From NCBI GenBank assembly GCA_949752795.1, contig CATKHW010000011.1, forward strand, positions 124,001 through 188,000: a stretch of DNA of 64,000 nucleotides, read 5' to 3'. The position numbers were made by a program, and so were the translations under genes. This stretch comes from Hyperoodon ampullatus. Lineage: Eukaryota; Chordata; Mammalia; Artiodactyla; Ziphiidae. Shown one piece after another: positions 24,352 to 38,263 of this stretch. The notes beneath the pieces are model-generated. The model was given only the letters and a program-made list of their open reading frames with translations, was not told where the DNA came from and made no database searches. Positions within the stretch are counted from its first letter, which is position 1. Each line of letters begins with the position of its first letter.

Positions 24352-26090
24352 CCAGCCTTATGCCACATCCAGCTGTCATTGTAGATAGGGTCATTTCAGG
24401 TTTCATCAGAGACCCTGAAGGAATTGTAAAGAATTTCCTAGTTTTTTTGTTTTATTTTTGAAATTCCTTTTTATAGTGGGTTTGAGCTGATTCTCGCTGC
24501 CATATTTATCCCAGTCTAGACACACTTGATTCCCTTACGGAGACATATCAATACATAGGTTTTAAGATTCTTACTAGTCAGATATATTCCTCTGCGGGAA
24601 ATATGGGGTTTTGAGTCCCTTTCACTGAGGAAGGTGTAGGTCTTGTCTATTCCATAGTTGGTTTTTGGAACGGTACCTGTGCTTATATCAAACTCTGGTT
24701 TTATGCATCACCCCACCTCTCCTTCCCCCTTAAGCAGGCATAAGAGTGTTTTCTAAATGTGAGACACTGTTCTCTTTCCTAACTCAGTTCAAGTGTAGCC
24801 ATGTTTACAGGATCTTCATAAGTGATAACTTATGATAAGTTTCTTTTTCTCTGTGACTTATTTCACTTAGAATCATCGTACCTGAATCCAACCATTTTGC
24901 TGCTACTGGTCTTATGACATTGATTTCATGGCTGAGGGATATTCCATCGTATGTAAGTACCACAATTTTTTGAACCAATTTTATATTTCCTGGGATATTT
25001 AAGGTGTACCCAAGTTGAGGTCCTTGTAAGCAGTGCAGCCCTAAATTTTGGGGTGGCTCTGTCTTATTGATTTTCAGTTTTTCCCAGGTATATTCCCTAG
25101 ACTGGAAGTGCCCTTGGCTCTGTAGCTCTGTTGTTTACTTGTTTTAGGGAACACAATGCACTCCTCCAGAGAGGCAGTTGGCAATTTACATCCCGCCCAT
25201 CAACATAACAAGGCTCCCTGTTCTCCAGGGCCTGTCTTGCCTTTCTGGTTTTTACACATTTTGTGGATGTCCCTTTTGACCGGTGGGAAGTGATACTTCT
25301 TTGTAGTGGAGATTTGCATTGCCCGCTTGCTTGCTTGGCCAAAAAGGGCGTATGCGTTTTCTCCTGAATATATTCAGGAGAAAACGCATACGCCCTTTTT
25401 GGCCAAGTGCATCATTGTCGAAGTTGTGCCCCTCTTCCTGTGCTTTAAAGGCGATTCCAACGTACCTCTTGAAATCTGTTTCCTGCTATTCTGCCTCGCT
25501 TTCAAGTCCGCCTCGTTGCCTTCCCTCAACAGATTTTTGGACGATAGTTGTCCTTTATTACTCGGCCAGTTTGTGAATTGCTGTGCCCCTGAGCTCCATT
25601 TTTCAACTCGTTTTTGGTGAGCTGACCGCAAGTCCAAAATTTTGGTTCAGGATCTATACTGATTCCCGGTGGGTGGCTGAGACTTTGGTTAATTCTTCTT
25701 CCTGCCGGGAAATTACAGTGATATGTGCCCGTCCAAATGCCTAACAGCTACTCTCTCATTGGTTCTCCCTCTTCCCTTTCATCCTCTGCCAAATTGGCAA
25801 CCTGTGCGAACCAGGAGGTTAAAGGGGCTGTCTCTCCAAGTTGGGAGGTTGATAATAAAGCAGATGGAAAGTCAAACCGGAGCACCAGGAGAGGGACTAT
25901 TCGTTGAGTTTTAGAAACCTTTCGTATTCACAGTGTGTCCGTTCTCTAGGATTCCCGTACATGTTATATCTGTAGTAATATTCCCTTCAACCTGGAGAGT
26001 TGGGACCCATGGAATGTGTGCCATGCATTATTGCTTTAAAGGGTCTGCATTTGCTCACCCAATCTCACCAATCCTCTCAGTCCCAAGTGT
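24352..26090. repeat. Monomer 15 (type A, 'tcctag' group)
   Basis: Enters with 'tcctag', carries 'ggatct'; nearly identical to 13 and 24 by eye. Palindrome 25334-25407 perfect. Confidence 0.95.
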
Positions 26091-27829
26091 CCAGCCTTAT
26101 GCCACATCCAGCTGTCATTGTAGATAGGGTCATTTCAGGTTTCATCAGAGACCCTGAAGGAATTGTAAAGAATTTCCCAGTTTTTTTGTTTTATTTTTGA
26201 AATTCCTTTTTATAGTGGGTTTGAGCTGATTCTCGCTGCCATATTTATCCCAGTCTAGACACACTTGATTCCCTTACGGAGACATATCAATACATAGGTT
26301 TTAAGATTCTTACTAGTCAGATATATTCCTCTGCGGGAAATATGGGGTTTTGAGTCCCTTTCACTGAGGAAGGTGTAGGTCTTGTCTATTCCATAGTTGG
26401 TTTTTGGAACGGTACCTGTGCTTATATCAAACTCTGGTTTTATGCATCACCCCACCTCTCCTTCCCCCTTAAGCAGGCATAAGAGTGTTTTCTAAATGTG
26501 AGACACTGTTCTCTTTCCTAACTCAGTTCAAGTGTAGCCATGTTTACAGGATCATCATAAGTGATAACTTATGATAAGTTTCTTTTTCTCTGTGACTTAT
26601 TTCACTTAGAATCATCGTACCTGAATCCAACCATTTTGCTGCTACTGGTCTTATGACATTGATTTCATGGCTGAGGGATATTCCATCGTATGTAAGTACC
26701 ACAATTTTTTGAACCAATTTTATATTTCCTGGGATATTTAAGGTGTACCCAAGTTGAGGTCCTTGTAAGCAGTGCAGCCCTAAATTTTGGGGTGGCTCTG
26801 TCTTATTGATTTTCAGTTTTTCCCAGGTATATTCCCTAGACTGGAAGTGCCCTTGGCTCTGTAGCTCTGTTGTTTACTTGTTTTAGGGAACACAATGCAC
26901 TCCTCCAGAGAGGCAGTTGGCAATTTACATCCCGCCCATCAACATAACAAGGCTCCCTGTTCTCCAGGGCCTGTCTTGCCTTTCTGGTTTTTACACATTT
27001 TGTGGATGTCCCTTTTGACCGGTGGGAAGTGATACTTCTTTGTAGTGGAGATTTGCATTGCCCGCTTGCTTGCTTGGCCAAAAAGGGCGTATGCGTTTTC
27101 TCCTGAATATATTCAGGAGAAAACGCATACGCCCTTTTTGGCCAAGTGCATCATTGTCGAAGTTGTGCCCCTCTTCCTGTGCTTTAAAGGCGATTCCAAC
27201 GTACCTCTTGAAATCTGTTTCCTGCTATTCTGCCTCGCTTTCAAGTCCGCCTCGTTGCCTTCCCTCAACAGATTTTTGGACGATAGTTGTCCTTTATTAC
27301 TCGGCCAGTTTGTGAATTGCTGTGCCCCTGAGCTCCATTTTTCAACTCGTTTTTGGTGAGCTGACCGCAAGTCCAAAATTTTGGTTCAGGACCTATACTG
27401 ATTCCCGGTGGGTGGCTGAGACTTTGGTTAATTCTTCTTCCTGCCGGGAAATTACAGTGATATGTGCCCGTCCAAATGCCTAACAGCTACTCTCTCATTG
27501 GTTCTCCCTCTTCCCTTTCATCCTCTGCCAAATTGGCAACCTGTGCGAACCAGGAGGTTAAAGGGGCTGTCTCTCCAAGTTGGGAGGTTGATAATAAAGC
27601 AGATGGAAAGTCAAACCGGAGCACCAGGAGAGGGACTATTCGTTGAGTTTTAGAAACCTTTCGTATTCACAGTGTGTCCGTTCTCTAGGATTCCCGTACA
27701 TGTTATATCTGTAGTAATATTCCCTTCAACCTGGAGAGTTGGGACCCATGGAATGTGTGCCATGCATTATTGCTTTAAAGGGTCTGCATTTGCTCACCCA
27801 ATCTCACCAATCCTCTCAGTCCCAAGTGT
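26091..27829. repeat. Monomer 16 (type A)
   Basis: Enters with 'tcccag', has 'ggatcatcat' and 'ggacct'. Palindrome 27073-27146 perfect. Confidence 0.95.
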
Positions 27830-29568
27830 CCAGCCTTATGCCACATCCAGCTGTCATTGTAGATAGGGTCATTTCAGGTTTCATCAGAGACCCTGAAGGA
27901 ATTGTAAAGAATTTCCTAGTTTTTTTGTTTTATTTTTGAAATTCCTTTTTATAGTGGGTTTGAGCTGATTCTCGCTGCCATATTTATCCCAGTCTAGACA
28001 CACTTGATTCCCTTACGGAGACATATCAATACATAGGTTTTAAGATTCTTACTAGTCAGATATATTCCTCTGCGGGAAATATGGGGTTTTGAGTCCCTTT
28101 CACTGAGGAAGGTGTAGGTCTTGTCTATTCCATAGTTGGTTTTTGGAACGGTACCTGTGCTTATATCAAACTCTGGTTTTATGCATCACCCCACCTCTCC
28201 TTCCCCCTTAAGCAGGCATAAGAGTGTTTTCTAAATGTGAGACACTGTTCTCTTTCCTAACTCAGTTCAAGTGTAGCCATGTTTACAGGATCTTCATAAG
28301 TGATAACTTATGATAAGATTCTTTTTCTCTGTGACTTATTTCACTTAGAATCATCGTACCTGAATCCAACCATTTTGCTGCTACTGGTCTTATGACATTG
28401 ATTTCATGGCTGAGGGATATTCCATCGTATGTAAGTACCACAATTTTTTGAACCAATTTTATATTTCCTGGGATATTTAAGGTGTACCCAAGTTGAGGTC
28501 CTTGTAAGCAGTGCAGCCCTAAATTTTGGGGTGGCTCTGTCTTATTGATTTTCAGTTTTTCCCAGGTATATTCCCTAGACTGGAAGTGCCCTTGGCTCTG
28601 TAGCTCTGTTGTTTACTTGTTTTAGGGAACACAATGCACTCCTCCAGAGAGGCAGTTGGCAATTTACATCCCGCCCATCAACATAACAAGGCTCCCTGTT
28701 CTCCAGGGCCTGTCTTGCCTTTCTGGTTTTTACACATTTTGTGGATGTCCCTTTTGACCGGTGGGAAGTGATACTTCTTTGTAGTGCAGATTTGCATTGC
28801 CCGCTTGCTTGCTTAGCCAAAAAGGGCGTATGCGTTTTCTCCTGAATATATTCAGGAGAAAACGCATACGCCCTTTTTGGCCAAGTGCATCATTGCCGAA
28901 GTTGTGCCCCTCTTCCTGTGCTTTAAAGGCGATTCCAACGTACCTCTGGAAATCTGTTTCCTGCTATTCTGCCTCGCTTTCAAGTCCGCCTCGTTGCCTT
29001 CCCTCAACAGATTTTTGGACGATAGTTGTTCTTTATTACTCGGCCAGTTTGTGAATTGCTGTGCCCCTGAGCTCCATTTTTCAACTCGTTTTTGGTGAGC
29101 TGACCGCAAGTCCAAAATTTTGGTTCAGGATCTATACTGATTCCCGGTGGGTGGCTGAGACTTTGGTTAATTCTTCTTCCTGCCGGGAAATTACAGTGAT
29201 ATGTGCCCGTCCAAATGCCTAACAGCTACTCTCTCATTGGTTCTCCCTCTTCCCTTTCATCCTCTGCCAAATTGGCAACCTGTGCGAACCAGGAGGTTAA
29301 AGGGGCTGTCTCTCCAAGTTGGGAGGTTGATAATAAAGCAGATGGAAAGTCAAACCGGAGCACCAAGAGAGGGACTATTCGTTGAGTTTTAGAAACCTTT
29401 CGTATTCACAGTGTGTCCGTTCTCTAGGATTCCCGTACATGTTATATCTGTAGTAATATTCCCTTCAACCTGGAGAGTTGGGACCCATAGAATGTGTGCC
29501 ATGCATTATTGCTTTAAAGGGTCTGCATTTGCTCACCCAATCTCACCAATCCTCTCAGTCCCAAGTGT
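27830..29568. repeat. Monomer 17 (type A, 'tcctag' group, altered right half)
   Basis: Left part like 15; right part carries several private or rarer changes: 'attgccgaag', 'cctctgg', 'gttcttt', 'caccaagag', 'cccatagaatg'. Palindrome 28812-28885 has 'cttagcc' in the left arm. Confidence 0.95.
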
Positions 29569-31307
29569 CCAGCCTTATGCCACATCCAGCTGTCATTGTA
29601 GATAGGGTCATTTCAGGTTTCATCAGAGACCCTGAAGGAATTGTAAAGAATTTCCCAGTTTTTTTGTTTTATTTTTGAAATTCCTTTTTATAGTGGGTTT
29701 GAGCTGATTCTCGCTGCCATATTTATCCCAGTCTAGACACACTTGATTCCCTTATGGAGACATATCAATACATAGGTTTTAAGATTCTTACTAGTCAGAT
29801 ATATTCCTCTGAGGGAAATATGGGGTTTTGAGTCCCTTTCACTGAGGAAGGTGTAGGTCTTGTCTATTCCATAGTTGGTTTTTGGAACGGTACCTGTGCT
29901 TATATCAAACTCTGGTTTTATGCATCACCCCACCTCTCCTTCCCCCTTAAGCAGGCATAAGAGTGTTTTCTAAATGTGAGACACTGTTCTCTTTCCTAAC
30001 TCAGTTCAAGTGTAGCCATGTTTACAGGATCTTCATAAGTGATATCTTATGATAAGTTTCTTTTTCTGTGTGACTTATTTCACTTAGAATCATCGTACCT
30101 GAATCCACCCATTTTGCTGCTACTGGTCTTATGACATTGATTTCATGGCTGAGGGATATTCCATCGTACGTAAGTACCACAATTTTTTGAACCATTTTTA
30201 TATTTCCTGGGATATTTAAGGTGTACCCAAGTTGAGGTCCTTGTAAGCAGTGCAGCCCTAAATTTTGGGGTGGCTGTGTCTTTTTGATTTTCAGTTTTCC
30301 CAAGGTATATTCCCTAGAATGGATGTGCCCTTGGCTCTGTAGCTCTGTTGTTTACTTGTTTTAGGGAACACAATGCACTCCTCCAGAGAGGCAGTTGGCA
30401 ATTTACATCCCGCCCATCAGCATAACAAGGCTCCCTGTTCTTCAGGGCCTGTCTTGCCTTTCTGGATTTTACACATTTTGTGGATGTCCCTTTTGACCGG
30501 TGGGAAGTGATACTTCTTTGTAGTGCAGATTTGCATTGCCCGCTTGCTTGCTTGGCCAAAAAGGGCGTATGTGTTTTCTCCTGAATATATTCAGGAGAAA
30601 ACGCATACGCCCTTTTTGGCCAAGTGCATCATTGTCGAAGTTGTGCCCCTCTTCCTGTGCTTTAAAGGCGATTCCAACGTACCTCTTGAAATCTGTTTCC
30701 TGCTATTCTGCCTCGCTTTCAAGTCCGCCTCGTTGTCTTCCCTCAACAGATTTTTGGACGATAGTTGTCCTTTATTACTCAGCCAGTTTGTGAATTGCTG
30801 TGCCCCTGAGCTCCATTTTTCAACTCGTTTTTGGTGAGCTGACCGCAAGTCCAAAATTTTGGTTCAGGATCTATACTGATTCCCGGTGGGTGGCTGAGAC
30901 TTTGGTTAATTCTTCTTCCTGCCAGGAAATTACAGTGATATGTGCCCGTCCAAATGCCTAACAGCTACTCTCTCATTGGTTCTCCCTCTTCCCTTTCATC
31001 CTCTGCCAAATTGGCAACCTGTGCGAACCAGGAGGTTAAAGGGGCTGTCTCTCCAAGTTGGGAGGTTGATAATAAAGCAGATGGAAAGTCAAACCGGAGC
31101 ACCAGGAGAGGGACTATTCGTTGAGTTTTAGAAACCTTTCGTATTCACAGTGTGTCCGTTCTCTAGGATTCCCGTACATGTTATATCTGTAGTAATATTC
31201 CCTTCAACCTGGAGAGTTGGGACCCATGGAATGTGTGCCATGCATTATTGCTTTAAAGGGTCTGCATTTGCTCACCCAATCTCACCAATCCTCTCAGTCC
31301 CAAGTGT
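29569..31307. repeat. Monomer 18 (type B)
   Basis: 'ctgtgtgac' shared only with 33. Many private changes: 'ctctgaggg', 'agaatggatg', 'ttcttcagg', 'ctggatttta', 'gttgtcttcc', 'actcagcc', 'gccaggaa'. Palindrome 30551-30624 has left-arm 'gtatgtg' as in monomer 2. Confidence 0.95.
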
Positions 31308-33046
31308 CCAGCCTTATGCCACATCCAGCTGTCATTGTAGATAGGGTCATTTCAGGTTTCATCAGAGACCCTGAAGGAATTGTAAAGAATTTCCCAGTTT
31401 TTTTGTTTTATTTTTGAAATTCCTTTTTATAGTGGGTTTGAGCTGATTCTCGCTGCCATATTTATCCCAGTCTAGACACACTTGATTCCCTTACGGAGAC
31501 ATATCAATACATAGGTTTTAAGATTCTTACTAGTCAGATATATTCCTCTGCGGGAAATAAGGGGTTTTGAGTCCCTTTCACTGAGGAAGGTGTAGGTCTT
31601 GTCTATTCCATAGTTGGTTTTTGGAACGGTACCTGTGCTTATATCAAACTCTGGTTTTATGCATCACCCCACCTCTCCTTCCCCCTTAAGCAGGCATAAG
31701 AGTGTTTTCTAAATGTGAGACACTGTTCTCTTTCCTAACTCAGTTCAAGTGTAGCCATGTTTACAGGATCTTCATAAGTGATATCTTATGATAAGTTTCT
31801 TTTTCTCTGTGACTTATTTCACTTAGAATCATCGTACCTGAATCCACCCATTTTGCTGCTACTGGTCTTATGACATTGATTTCATGGCTGAGGGATATTC
31901 CATCGTACGTAAGTACCACAATTTTTTGAACCATTTTTATATTTCCTGGGATATTTAAGGTGTACCCAAGTTGAGGTCCTTGTAAGCAGTGCAGCCCTAA
32001 ATTTTGGGGTGGCTGTGTCTTTTTGATTTTCAGTTTTCCCAAGGTATATTCCCTAGACTGGAAGTGCCCTTGGCTCTGTAGCTCTGTTGTTTACTTGTTT
32101 TAGGGAACACAATGCACTCCTCCAGAGAGGCAGTTGGCAATTTACATCCCGCCCATCAGCATAACAAGGCTCCCTGTTCTCCAGGGCCTGTCTTGCCTTT
32201 CTGGTTTTTACACATTTTGGGGATGTCCCTTTTGACCGGTGGGAAGTGATACTTCTTTGTAGTGCAGATTTGCATTGCCCGCTTGCTTGCTTGGCCAAAA
32301 AGGGCGTATGCGTTTTCTCCTGAATATATTCAGGAGAAAACGCATACGCCCTTTTTGGCCAAGTGCATCATTGTCGAAGTTGTGCCCCTCTTCCTGTGCT
32401 TTAAAGGCGATTCCAACGTACCTCTTGAAATCTGTTTCCTGCTATTCTGCCTCGCTTTCAAGTCCGCCTCGTTGCCTTCCCTCAACAGATTTTTGGACGA
32501 TAGTTGTCCTTTATTACTCGGCCAGTTTGTGAATTGCTGTGCCCCTGAGCTCCATTTCTCAACTCGTTTTTGGTGAGCTGACCGCAAGTCCAAAATTTTG
32601 GTTCAGGATCTATACTGATTCCCGGTGGGTGGCTGAGACTTTGGTTAATTCTTCTTCCTGCCGGGAAATTACAGTGATATGTGCCCGTCCAAATGCCTAA
32701 CAGCTACTCTCTCATTGGTTCTCCCTCTTCCCTTTCATCCTCTGCCAAATTGGCAACCTGTGCGAACCAGGAGGTTAAAGGGGCTGTCTCTCCAAGTTGG
32801 GAGGTTGATAATAAAGCAGATGGAAAGTCAAACCGGAGCACCAGGAGAGGGACTATTCGTTGAGTTTTAGAAACCTTTCGTATTCACAGTGTGTCCGTTC
32901 TCTAGGATTCCCGTACATGTTATATCTGTAGTAATACTCCCTTCAACCTGGAGAGTTGGGACCCATGGAATGTGTGCCATGCATTATTGCTTTAAAGGGT
33001 CTGCATTTGCTCACCCAATCTCACCAATCCTCTCAGTCCCAAGTGT
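31308..33046. repeat. Monomer 19 (type B)
   Basis: 'gaaataagggg' shared with monomer 31; 'ttttgggg'; private 'catttctcaac' and 'aatactccc'. Palindrome 32290-32363 perfect. Confidence 0.95.
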
Positions 33047-34785
33047 CCAGCCTTATGCCACATCCAGCTGTCATTGTAGATAGGGTCATTTCAGGTTTCA
33101 TCAGAGACCCTGAAGGAATTGTAAAGAATTTCCTAGTTTTTTTGGTTTATTTTTGAAATTCCTTTTTATAGTGGGTTTGAGCTGATTCTCGCTGCCATAT
33201 TTATCCCAGTCTAGACACTCTTGATTCCCTTACGGAGACATATCAATACATAGGTTTTAAGATTCTTACTAGTCAGATATATTCCTCTGCGGGAAATATG
33301 GGGTTTTGAGTCCCTTTCACTGAGGAAGGTGTAGGTCTTGTCTATTCCATAGTTGGTTTTTGGAACGGTACCTGTGCTTATATCAAACTCTGGTTTTATG
33401 CATCACCCCACCTCTCCTTCCCCCTTAAGCAGGCATAAGAGTGTTTTCTAAATGTGAGACACTGTTCTCTTTCCTAACTCAGTTCAAGTGTAGCCATGTT
33501 TACAGGATCTTCATAAGTGATAACTTATGATAAGTTTCTTTTTCTCTGTGACTTATTTCACTTAGAAACATTATACCTGAATCCACCCATTTTGCTGCTA
33601 CTGGTCTTATGACATTGATTTCATGGCTGAGGGATATTCCATCGTACGTAAGTACCACAATTTTTTGAACCAATTTTATATTTCCTGGGATATTTAAGGT
33701 GTACCCAAGTTGAGGTCCTTGTAAGCAGTGCAGCCCTAAATTTTGGGGTGGCTCTGTCTTATTGATTTTCAGTTTTTCCCAGGTATATTCCCTAGACTGG
33801 AAGTGCCCTTGGCTCTGTAGCTCTGTTGTTTACTTGTTTTAGGGAACACAATGCACTCCTCCAGAGAGGCAGTTGGCAATTTACATCCCGCCCATCAACA
33901 TAACAAGGCTCCCTGTTCTCCAGGGCCTGTCTTGCCTTTCTGGTTTTTACACATTTTGTGGATGTCCCTTTTGACCGGTGGGAAGTGATACTTCTTTGTA
34001 GTGCAGATTTGCATTGCCCGCTTGCTTGCTTGGCCAAAAAGGGCGTATGCGTTTTCTCCTGAATATATTCAGGAGAAAACGCATACGCCCTTTTTGGCCA
34101 AGTGCATCATTGTCGAAGTTGTGCCCCTCTTCCTGTGCTTTAAAGGCGATTCCAACGTACCTCTGGAAATCTGTTTCCTGCTATTCTGCCTCGCTTTCAA
34201 GTCTGCCTCGTTGCCTTCCCTCAACAGATTTTTGGACGATAGTTGTCCTTTATTACTCGGCCAGTTTGTGAATTGCTGTGCCCCTGAGCTCCATTATTCA
34301 ACTCGTTTTTGGTGAGCTGACCGCAAGTCCAAAATTTTGGTTCAGGATCTATACTGATTCCCGGTGGGTGGCTGAGACTTTGGTTAATTCTTCTTCCTGC
34401 CGGGAAATTACAGTGATATGTGCCCGTCCAAATGCCTAACAGCTACTCTCTCATTGGTTCTCCCTCTTCCCTTTCATCCTCTGCCAAATTGGCAACCTGT
34501 GCGAACCAGGAGGTTAAAGGGGCTGTCTCTCCAAGTTGGGAGGTTGATAATAAAGCAGATGGAAAGTCAAACCGGAGCACCAGGAGAGGGACTATTCGTT
34601 GAGTTTTAGAAACCTTTCGTATTCACAGTGTGTCCGTTCTCTAGGATTCCCGTACATGTTATATCTGTAGTAATATTCCCTTCAACCTGGAGAGTTGGGA
34701 CCCATGGAATGTGTGCCATGCATTATTGCTTTAAAGGGTCTGCATTTGCTCACCCAATCTCACCAATCCTCTCAGTCCCAAGTGT
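33047..34785. repeat. Monomer 20 (type A, block member 1)
   Basis: 'gacactcttg', 'cattatacc', 'cctctgg', 'gtctgcctc', 'ccattattc' define the first member of the three-monomer block. Private 'tttggtttat'. Palindrome 34029-34102 perfect. Confidence 0.95.
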
Positions 34786-36524
34786 CCAGCCTTATGCCAC
34801 ATCCAGCTGTCATTGTAGATAGGGTCATTTCAGGTTTCATCAGAGACCCTGAAGGAATTGTAAAGAATTTCCTAGTTTTTTTGTTTTATTTTTGAAATTC
34901 CTTTTTATAGTGGGTTTGAGCTGATTCTCGCTGCCATATTTATCCCAGTCTAGACACTCTTGATTCCCTTACGGAGACATATCAATACATAGGTTTTAAG
35001 ATTCTTACTAGTCAGATATATTCCTCTGCGGGAAATATGGGGTTTTGAGTCCCTTTCACTGAGGAAGGTGTAGGTCTTGTCTATTCCATAGTTGGTTTTT
35101 GGAACGGTACCTGTGCTTATATCAAACTCTGGTTTTATGCATCACCCCACCTCTCCTTCCCCCTTAAGCAGGCATAAGAGTGTTTTCTAAATGTGAGACA
35201 CTGTTCTCTTTCCTAACTCAGTTCAAGTGTAGCCATGTTTACAGGATCTTCATAAGTGATAACTTATGATAAGTTTCTTTTTCTCTGTGACTTATTTCAC
35301 TTAGAATCATCGTACCTGAATCTACCCATTTTGCTGCTACTGGTCTTATGACATTGATTTCATGGCTGAGGGATATTCCATCGTACGTAAGTACCACAAT
35401 TTTTTGAACCAATTTTATATTTCCTGGGATATTTAAGGTGTACCCAAGTTGAGGTCCTTGTAAGCAGTGCAGCCCTAAATTTTGGGGTGGCTCTGTCTTA
35501 TTGATTTTCAGTTTTTCCCAGGTATATTCCCTAGACTGGAAGTGCCCTTGGCTCTGTAGCTCTGTTGTTTACTTGTTTTAGGGAACACAATGCACTCCTC
35601 CAGAGAGGCAGTTGGCAATTTACATCCCGCCAATCAACATAACAAGGCTCCCTGTTCTCCAGGGCCTGTCTTGCCTTTCTGGTTTTTACACATTTTGTGG
35701 ATGTCCCTTTTGACCGGTGGGAAGTGATACTTCTTTGTAGTGCAGATTTGCATTGCCCGCTTGCTTGCTTGGCCAAAAAGGGCGTATGCGTTTTCTCCTG
35801 AATATATTCAGGAGAAAACGCATACGCCCTTTTTGGCCAAGTGCATCATTGTCGAAGTTGTGCCCCTCTTCCTGTGCTTTAAAGGCGATTCCAACGTACC
35901 TCTTGAAATCTGTTTCCTGCTATTCTGCCTCGCTTTCAAGTCCGCCTCGTTGCCTTCCCTCAACAGATTTTTGGACGATAGTTGTCCTTTATTACTCGGC
36001 CAGTTTGTGAATTGCTGTGCCCCTGAGCTCCATTTTTCAACTCGTTTTTGGTGAGCTGACCGCAAGTCCAAAATTTTGGTTCAGGATCTATACTGATTCC
36101 CGGTGGGTGGCTGAGACTTTGTTTAATTCTTCTTCCTGCCGGGAAATTACAGTGATATGTGCCCGTCCAAATGCCTAACAGCTACTCTCTCATTGGTTCT
36201 CCCTCTTCCCTTTCATCCTCTGCCAAATTGGCAACCTGTGCGAACCAGGAGGTTAAAGGGGCTGTCTCTCCAAGTTGGGAGGTTGAAAATAAAGCAGATG
36301 GAAAGTCAAACCGGAGCACCAGGAGAGGGACTATTCGTTGAGTTTTAGAAACCTTTCGTATTCACAGTGTGTCCGTTCTCTAGGATTCCCGTACATGTTA
36401 TATCTGTAGTAATATTCCCTTCAACCTGGAGAGTTGGGACCCATGGAATGTGTGCCATGCATTATTGCTTTAAAGGGTCTGCATTTGCTCACCCAATCTC
36501 ACCAATCCTCTCAGTCCCAAGTGT
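34786..36524. repeat. Monomer 21 (type A, block member 2)
   Basis: 'gacactcttg', 'aatctaccc', 'cgccaatcaac', 'tttgtttaatt', 'gttgaaaataaa'. Palindrome 35768-35841 perfect. Confidence 0.95.
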
Positions 36525-38263
36525 CCAGCCTTATGCCACATCCAGCTGTCATTGTAGATAGGGTCATTTCAGGTTTCATCAGAGACCCTGAAGGAATTGT
36601 AAAGAATTTCCCAGTTTTTTTGTTTTATTTTTGAAATTCCTTTTTATAGTGGGTTTGAGCTGATTCTCGCTGCCATATTTATCCCAGTCTAGACACACTT
36701 GATTCCCTTACGGAGACATATCAATACATAGGTTTTAAGATTCTTACTAGTCAGATATATTCCTCTGCGGGAAATATGGGGTTTTGAGTCCCTTTCACTG
36801 AGGAAGGTGTAGGTCTTGTCTATTCCATAGTTGGTTTTTGGAACGGTACCTGTGCTTATATCAAACTCTGGTTTTATGCATCACCCCACCTCTCCTTCCC
36901 CCTTAAGCAGGCATAAGAGTGTTTTCTAAATGTGAGACACTGTTCTCTTTCCTAACTCAGTTCAAGTGTAGCCATGTTTACAGGATCTTCATAAGTGATA
37001 ACTTATGATAAGTTTCTTTTTCTCTGTGACTTATTTCACTTAGAATCATCGTACCTGAATCCACCCATTTTGCTGCTACTGGTCTTATGACATTGATTTC
37101 ATGGCTGAGGGATATTCCATCGTACGTAAGTACCACAATTTTTTGAACCATTTTTATATTTCCTGGGATATTTAAGGTGTACCCAAGTTGAGGTCCTTGT
37201 AAGCAGTGCAGCCCTAAATTTTGGGGTGGCTGTGTCTTTTTGATTTTCAGTTTTCCCAAGGTATATTCCCTAGACTGGAAGTGCCCTTGGCTCTGTAGCT
37301 CTGTTGTTTACTTGTTTTAGGGAACACAATGCACTCCTCCAGAGAGGAAGTTGGAAATTTACATCCCGCCCATCAGCATAACAAGGCTCCCTGTTCTCCA
37401 GGGCCTGTCTTGCCTTTCTGGTTTTTACACATTTTGGGGATGTCCCTTTTGACCGGTGGGAAGTGATACTTCTTTGTAGTGCAGATTTGCATTGCCCGCT
37501 TGCTTGCTTGGCCAAAAAGGGCGTATGCGTTTTCTCCTGAATATATTTAGGAGGAAACGCATACGCCCTTTTTGGCCAAGTGCATCATTGTCGAAGTTGT
37601 GCCCCTCTTCCTGTGCTTTAAAGGCGATTCCAACATACCTCTGGAAATCTGTTTCCTGCTATTCTGCCTCGCTTTCAAGTCCGCCTCGTTGCCTTCCCTC
37701 AACAGATTTTTGGACGATAGTTGTCCTTTATTACTCGGCCAGTTTGTGAATTGCTGTGCCCCTGAGCTCCATTTTTCAACTCGTTTTTGGTGAGCTGACC
37801 GCAAGTCCAAAATTTTGGTTCAGGATCTATACTGATTCCCGGTGGGTGGCTGAGACTTTGGTTAATTCTTCTTCCTGCCGGGAAATTACAGTGATATGTG
37901 CCCGTCCAAATGCCTAACAGCTACTCTCTCATTGGTTCTCCCTCTTCCCTTTCATCCTCTGCCAAATTGGCAACCTGTGCGAACCAGGAGGTTAAAGGGG
38001 CTGTCTCTCCAAGTTGGGAGGTTGATAATAAAGCAGATGGAAAGTCAAACCGGAGCACCAGGAGAGGGACTATTCGTTGAGTTTTAGAAACCTTTCGTAT
38101 TCACAGTGTGTCCGTTCTCTAGGATTCCCGTACATGTTATATCTGTAGTAATATTCCCTTCAACCTGGAGAGTTGGGACCCATGGAATGTGTGCCATGCA
38201 TTATTGCTTTAAAGGGTCTGCATTTGCTCACCCAATCTCACCAATCCTCTCAGTCCCAAGTGT
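36525..38263. repeat. Monomer 22 (type B, block member 3)
   Basis: 'gaggaagttggaaa', 'ttttgggg', 'caacatacctctgg'. Palindrome 37507-37580 has two right-arm changes ('atttaggaggaaa'). Confidence 0.95.

Larger units (their letters stand above)
33571..38263. repeat. Three-monomer block, copy 1
   Basis: From 'cattatacc' in monomer 20 to the end of 22. The ordered markers (20: 'ccattattc'; 21: 'gttgaaaataaa'; 22: 'atttaggaggaaa') recur in the same order in the other two blocks. Monomer 23 follows, as 32 follows copy 3. Confidence 0.85.
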
